Assembly: GCF_019583405.1 (NCBI RefSeq)
Contig: NZ_SZUU01000008.1
Span: 1 to 64,000, forward strand
From: Bacteroides fragilis
GTDB taxonomy: Bacteria; Bacteroidota; Bacteroidia; Bacteroidales; Bacteroidaceae
DNA: 64,000 nucleotides
Reading direction: 5' to 3'
The notes under the pieces were generated by a model. That model was not told the DNA's origin and did not search any database. It was given only the letters and a program-made list of their open reading frames with translations. A program made the translations under genes and the position numbers. Positions 59,683 through 64,000 of this stretch are shown in pieces (position 1 is the first letter of the stretch; the number at the start of each line of letters is the position of its first letter).

Positions 59683-62088
59683 ATGAATTACAAATTGATT
59701 TACCTATGGCTTGTCTGCCTGTCTTTTTCATTGAGTGTAGCAGCGCAACACAACACGACTATACGAGGAACCATAGTTGATGAACGGAGCGAAGCGATGC
59801 CCGGTGCTGTTATAGCATGTTTCCGGAAAAGCGATAATCAGATGCTTCATGCTACAACGAGTAATGCGGAAGGTCGGTTCTCTCTTTCCATTGATTGGGA
59901 AAAAGAGTTGCTTCGTATCTCCTTTCTCGGTTATGAGGATGTTGAAATTACAGATGGGGACAGTGATCCGCTATCTATAGTGCTGAAACCGTTAAGCGTT
60001 GAGCTTGGTGAGGTAGTGGTGAAAGCCAGGTCAATAGTGACTCAGAAGAGCGATCGGTTGGTGTTTTCTATTGCTAACGTTAATATAACTAAAGGTAACA
60101 ATGCGATGGGAGTGCTTCGATTCACTCCTTTAATGAGGGTGGAGAATAATAATCTGTCTATGATTGGCAAAGATGGTGTGACCCTTTATGTTAATGGAAA
60201 GAAAAGTAATATCTCTCCCAATGCTGTCAGTGGGTATTTGCAGAGTCTTCCGGCAGATAAAATAGATAAAATAGAAGTGATAACAGATCCGGGCAGTAGT
60301 TTCCGAACCGATGGGAATGAAGGCATTATTAATATTGTATTCAAGAAGGACGAAAGCCAAGGTCTGAAAGGGACTCTGTCCATCGGTGATAGCCAGCGGC
60401 ACTATAACTCGTATGATGGTAATCTGTACCTGGATTATCAGAAAAAGAAGTTTGCTTTTTCTGCGAGCGTTTACGGAGAGAATAACAAATCTTATGATCG
60501 GACAGATGCCCAGTACTCCTATTTCAGTGATAATCGTTACAATGGTATCAGCAATCGAGAAACCACTTCGACAAAGAATATAGGGACAAGTTTTACGGCC
60601 GACTATCAATTGGCAGAAGGACAGACGATTGGCGCAATGGTCGATTTTTCTTATCAAAAGAGAGATCAGGATCTTTTTACTACAACCTTGTATCGCCCAT
60701 TGAATAGCTCTGTCTCCGATTCAACGATCTATTCAAGAAATTTAGGAGACCATTCTTCTCTTTTCTTTTCTTCCAATCTGAATTATCGTCTGAAAACAGA
60801 TGGTAAGGGTAGTATGTTAGCGCTGGATGTTGATTATCTGTGTAGTGAGAAACGCAATCCATCTTTCTTGGATTATTCTTACGTGGAGCAGGGAAATGTG
60901 TCTGATCCTTTCATGCGATTTCAGCAAAAATCAATTGATAAATACGATACCTATTCTGCCAAGATTGAGTATACGCATGTATTTACTCCAATGAGCAAAC
61001 TGAACTTCGGTGTTGAGTATTATCGTATGACTTCTGTTTCTGATTTTTATTATGCCAACTATCGGGACCAGAATTATGTGAATGACCCTCAGAAAAGTAA
61101 TCTTTTTGATTTTGATGAAGATTATGTAGCTGGTTTCATTACATACAATCGGGTTTGGAGTCCTAAGTTCATCACCGTGTTGGGCGCTCGTGGCGAGTAT
61201 GTTTATGATAAAGGCGTGCAGAAAACTACAGGAGAGAAGATTAGCAGACATGAGTTCGCTCCGTTACCTATGTTGGTGCTGATGTACAATATTCATCCGG
61301 AGCATCAGTTGTCATACACTTTTGCTTCACGAATGTTGCGAATCCCCTTTAATTATTACAATCCTTTTCGTTATTACGTTAGCCCAACAATTTATAAAGA
61401 GAATAATCCTGAACTTAAAACTCCGGTTGCATATATTAATTCGTTGAAATACGTACTAAAGCGACATTATATCTTTAGTTTCAGTTATGCCTACTCAAAA
61501 GACGGTGTAAACCACTTTAATATTCCGGTCGAAGGGGGGATGACCAAGCAAACTGTCGCAAACTTTGGAAAAGTACATATGTTGAATGGTGTTTTTAATT
61601 GGAATGATTCATTCTTTGATGACTATCTTTATTTCAACTTGTCTTTGGATGGTCAATACTATCGTTCATACGGGAATTTGGAAGACACAAAGATTGATGT
61701 GAGTAGCTTGTCTTATAGTGGATCGGTTGATGCCGGAGTTCTATTATCTAAACGTTATGATTGGAACTTAACAGGTACATATCGATATAGAAGCGGGATG
61801 AAAATGGCGCAGGAGAATTCAAATAAATCTTTCCGATTGAGTGTAGAGTTAAAGAAAGGATTTTCTAATGGAATATCTTTGAAAGCAGGCGTGAACTCTT
61901 TACTTCATTCAAAGCCTCGTAGATACAAAGAATATGATAACTATAGTTATAATTTACTGTCTCAAGATGCTGATTTCAGATCTTATTATATAAATGTATC
62001 TATTCCTTTCGGACGAAAGAAAGTGTCGGGTGCTAAAAGCCATTCGGGGGCTTCGGCTAATGTGAAAAATAGGATACAATGCTTATAG
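59683..62088 (+). CDS. TonB-dependent receptor, OMP_b-brl_3 type
   Basis: An 801-residue outer membrane protein from the Met at 59683 (MNYKLIYLWLVCLSFSLSVAAQ, a signal peptide); the frame opens 15 codons earlier. It has a CarboxypepD-regulatory-like domain (about 25-105, TTIRGTIVDERSEAMPGAVI), a plug region (about 110-215, LGEVVVKARSIV ... PLMRVENNNLSMIGKDGVTLYVNGKK) and a large barrel of the PF14905 type. Unlike SusC, it is shorter and has no SusD partner. The next gene is a close paralogue. Ligand unknown; related proteins are linked to peptides, vitamins or metals only by weak annotation. Confidence 0.88.
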   Translation: MNYKLIYLWLVCLSFSLSVAAQHNTTIRGTIVDERSEAMPGAVIACFRKSDNQMLHATTSNAEGRFSLSIDWEKELLRISFLGYEDVEITDGDSDPLSIVLKPLSVELGEVVVKARSIVTQKSDRLVFSIANVNITKGNNAMGVLRFTPLMRVENNNLSMIGKDGVTLYVNGKKSNISPNAVSGYLQSLPADKIDKIEVITDPGSSFRTDGNEGIINIVFKKDESQGLKGTLSIGDSQRHYNSYDGNLYLDYQKKKFAFSASVYGENNKSYDRTDAQYSYFSDNRYNGISNRETTSTKNIGTSFTADYQLAEGQTIGAMVDFSYQKRDQDLFTTTLYRPLNSSVSDSTIYSRNLGDHSSLFFSSNLNYRLKTDGKGSMLALDVDYLCSEKRNPSFLDYSYVEQGNVSDPFMRFQQKSIDKYDTYSAKIEYTHVFTPMSKLNFGVEYYRMTSVSDFYYANYRDQNYVNDPQKSNLFDFDEDYVAGFITYNRVWSPKFITVLGARGEYVYDKGVQKTTGEKISRHEFAPLPMLVLMYNIHPEHQLSYTFASRMLRIPFNYYNPFRYYVSPTIYKENNPELKTPVAYINSLKYVLKRHYIFSFSYAYSKDGVNHFNIPVEGGMTKQTVANFGKVHMLNGVFNWNDSFFDDYLYFNLSLDGQYYRSYGNLEDTKIDVSSLSYSGSVDAGVLLSKRYDWNLTGTYRYRSGMKMAQENSNKSFRLSVELKKGFSNGISLKAGVNSLLHSKPRRYKEYDNYSYNLLSQDADFRSYYINVSIPFGRKKVSGAKSHSGASANVKNRIQCL

Positions 62089-62285
62089 TTATTTTCGGTG
62101 AGGAATGTTTTATGCTGTCTATTTATTGCTAATAAAATGACTTGATAGATGAAATCTGGATGTCTATATATCTGATAATGTGCTATTTTGTATTTGTCTA
62201 TGAAGGATTTCCGTTTCTGTTGCTTATTTTGTTTATATTTGCATCGTAATTTGAAGTTAAATCCTTTTTCTAATACAAATAACGA

Positions 62286-64000
62286 ATGAATCACAGACAA
62301 TTTTATGTATGGTTTCTATGCTTGTTTTTTTCTTTAGAGATAGTTGCACAAAGTGTAAGGGTTAAAGGAGTAATCTTGGATGAGCAGAATCGTCCTCTGG
62401 TAGGGGCAGTAGTGGCTTGTTTGCAGTCAGGGGACGATCGTCTACTGCGTGGGACTACTACCGATAGCGTTGGAGCTTTTAATTTGAATGTTGATTGGCA
62501 AAGTGAGTGGATACGGATTTCTTATCTTGGTTATGGGAACGTAGACTATAGATCAGCTATAGAATTGCCTTCTACCGTTGTATTGAAGCCTGCCAGTGTA
62601 GAGTTGGGCGAAGTGGTAATACAAGGTAAATCCATTATTACTCAAAAAAATGACCGTTTAATTTTTTCTATAGCTAACTCTAACCTTGTGAGAGGTAATA
62701 ATACTGCTCAACTCTTACGTTTTACTCCGTTGATAGATATGCGAGATGAACGGATCAGTATGTTGGGTAAGAATGGGATGTGTCTTTATATAAATGGAAA
62801 AAAGAGTATCTTGTCAGGAGAAGCGATGCAGAGCTATTTGCGGAGCCTTCCCGCAGAAAAAATAGATCGTATTGAGTTGATTGTTAATCCGGGCAGCGAG
62901 TATCACGTTGGTACTAATGATGGTGTTTTGAATTTGATTCTGAAGAAAGACGAAAATCAAGGGTGGAAAGGAACGGTTTCATTGAATGATAAACAGGGTG
63001 TGTATAATAGCTACGATGGCAATTTATATTTGGATTATCAGAAAAATAAGTTTGCCTTGTCTATCAGTAGCTATGGTAATAAGAATCGAGAACGGTACGA
63101 TCAAGAAGTCCGATATGATTATTTGAAAGATGGATTACGTAACTATGTGGATCAGACAACTCGGCTGAATCATAGATACGGGGGAACAAATGTGATAATG
63201 GATTATCAATTATCCGATAGGCAGAGAATAGGAGCGTCTGTTGATGTGTTTTATGCTCGTCGCGGAAATAATCTTGATGGAACAACTTTATATGGACAAT
63301 TGCAGACAACTCGGCTTGATTCTGCTGTTTATGCCCGGAATTTGGGAGACGTCACGCAGTTCTCTTTGTCTGCCAACTTGAATTATCGTTTGCAAGTAGG
63401 TGATAATGGTAGCCAGTTTGCTTTTGATGCGGATTATCTGCATACAAATAAGGAGAATGAAGAGTTGTTGGATTATTCTCGTATCTATGGAGATATGATT
63501 GATGAGCCTTATGAACGGTTTAGCCAGAATACAGATGAGCAGTATAATACTTATTCGGGGAAGGTAGAGTATCTACATGTTTTTACTCCGACACGTAGAC
63601 TTCAAGTGGGAGTTGAAGCTTATCATCTAAATGGATATAACAATTTTTTTTATGGTGATTTTCAAAATGGAGATTATGTCAGTGATTTACAGAAGAGTAA
63701 TCGATTCAATATGAATGAAGAATATTTGTCTGTATATGCGACTTATAATCATACGTGGAATTCTAAATTTACAAGTACATTAGGATTTCGTGGGGAATAT
63801 GTGTATCGTCATGGGAACCAGGTAGCTACTGGTGAAGGTATGAATCATCACGATTTGACTCCTCTGCCGTCATTGTCATTGAGTTTCAATCCTAATTCCG
63901 ATCATCAGTTGGCATATTCATTGAATACATCCATTGTGCGTATTCCATTAGTGTTGTTGAATCCTTTTCGTTATTGGGTGAGTCCGACGGTATATCGTGT
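62286..64000 (+). CDS. TonB-dependent receptor, OMP_b-brl_3 type, 5' part (paralogue)
   Basis: Starts at ATG 62286 (MNHRQFYVWFLCLFFSLEIVAQ) and stays open to the window edge, about 571 codons, so it is truncated by the window and not by mutation. It follows the first receptor throughout: VRVKGVILDEQNRPLVGAVVACL, LGEVVIQGKSIITQKNDRLIFSIANSN, LYINGKKSILSGEAM, and NPFRYWVSPTVYR at the edge against NPFRYYVSPTIYK in the neighbour. Gene spacing is 197 bp. The duplication probably gives receptors for related ligands. Confidence 0.88.
   Translation, partial: MNHRQFYVWFLCLFFSLEIVAQSVRVKGVILDEQNRPLVGAVVACLQSGDDRLLRGTTTDSVGAFNLNVDWQSEWIRISYLGYGNVDYRSAIELPSTVVLKPASVELGEVVIQGKSIITQKNDRLIFSIANSNLVRGNNTAQLLRFTPLIDMRDERISMLGKNGMCLYINGKKSILSGEAMQSYLRSLPAEKIDRIELIVNPGSEYHVGTNDGVLNLILKKDENQGWKGTVSLNDKQGVYNSYDGNLYLDYQKNKFALSISSYGNKNRERYDQEVRYDYLKDGLRNYVDQTTRLNHRYGGTNVIMDYQLSDRQRIGASVDVFYARRGNNLDGTTLYGQLQTTRLDSAVYARNLGDVTQFSLSANLNYRLQVGDNGSQFAFDADYLHTNKENEELLDYSRIYGDMIDEPYERFSQNTDEQYNTYSGKVEYLHVFTPTRRLQVGVEAYHLNGYNNFFYGDFQNGDYVSDLQKSNRFNMNEEYLSVYATYNHTWNSKFTSTLGFRGEYVYRHGNQVATGEGMNHHDLTPLPSLSLSFNPNSDHQLAYSLNTSIVRIPLVLLNPFRYWVSPTVYR

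Overview
The window is a contiguous piece of a Bacteroides chromosome, most likely close to B. fragilis or a relative; the species is an inference. The evidence is a SusC/SusD pair with an ECF sigma factor and FecR, a Ser-type sulfatase, many lipoproteins with a short signal ending in Cys, BF3164/TolB-like propellers and NVEALA proteins, AT-rich intergenic DNA, and promoters of the Bacteroides form (-33 TTTG, -7 TAnnTTTG). The clearest promoters are at 32670-32700, 37954-37985 and 44314-44345.

Layout. 1-127: 3' end of a 5S rRNA and its terminator. 284-7482: a five-gene run encoding an RND efflux pump (adaptor, pump, outer membrane channel) followed by a LytS/LytTR two-component pair. 7552-10244: a CAT-anticodon tRNA, a small membrane protein, an Lrp/AsnC regulator and two FKBP prolyl isomerases. 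10511-11221: a sirtuin that lacks the zinc cysteines. 11155-21253: a surface-glycan region with five glycosyltransferases, a Wzx-type flippase and the UDP-ManNAcA enzymes WecB and WecC. 21371-23410: metG.

23574-28690 is the most unusual part. Two tandem modules each pair a six-cysteine NVEALA protein with a TolB-like propeller lipoprotein, and a divergent thioredoxin-like/DUF1573 lipoprotein follows. The second module and the DUF1573 gene lie between 42-bp inverted repeats. The intergenic gaps hold palindromic arrays with a 21-22 bp period. 28691-36452: a transglutaminase-like lipoprotein, an FGE-like lipoprotein with a third propeller, an ADP-forming acyl-CoA synthetase, and a two-gene rSAM/lipoprotein system. 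36710-45398 (minus strand): a fourth propeller, a membrane TPR/HTH regulator, ComM, a TlpA-like protein with an altered active site, an abundant-type TPR lipoprotein, and XerD. 45472-49754: aroQ, pyruvate kinase, an O-methyltransferase, rbfA and a Lol-type ABC permease.

49997-58880 looks like a polysaccharide utilization locus for a sulfated glycan: an ECF sigma factor, divergent from FecR, SusC with an STN domain, SusD and a sulfatase. 59683-64000: two tandem TonB-dependent receptors; the second runs off the window end.

No CRISPR array, transposase, integrase of a mobile element or phage gene was seen.
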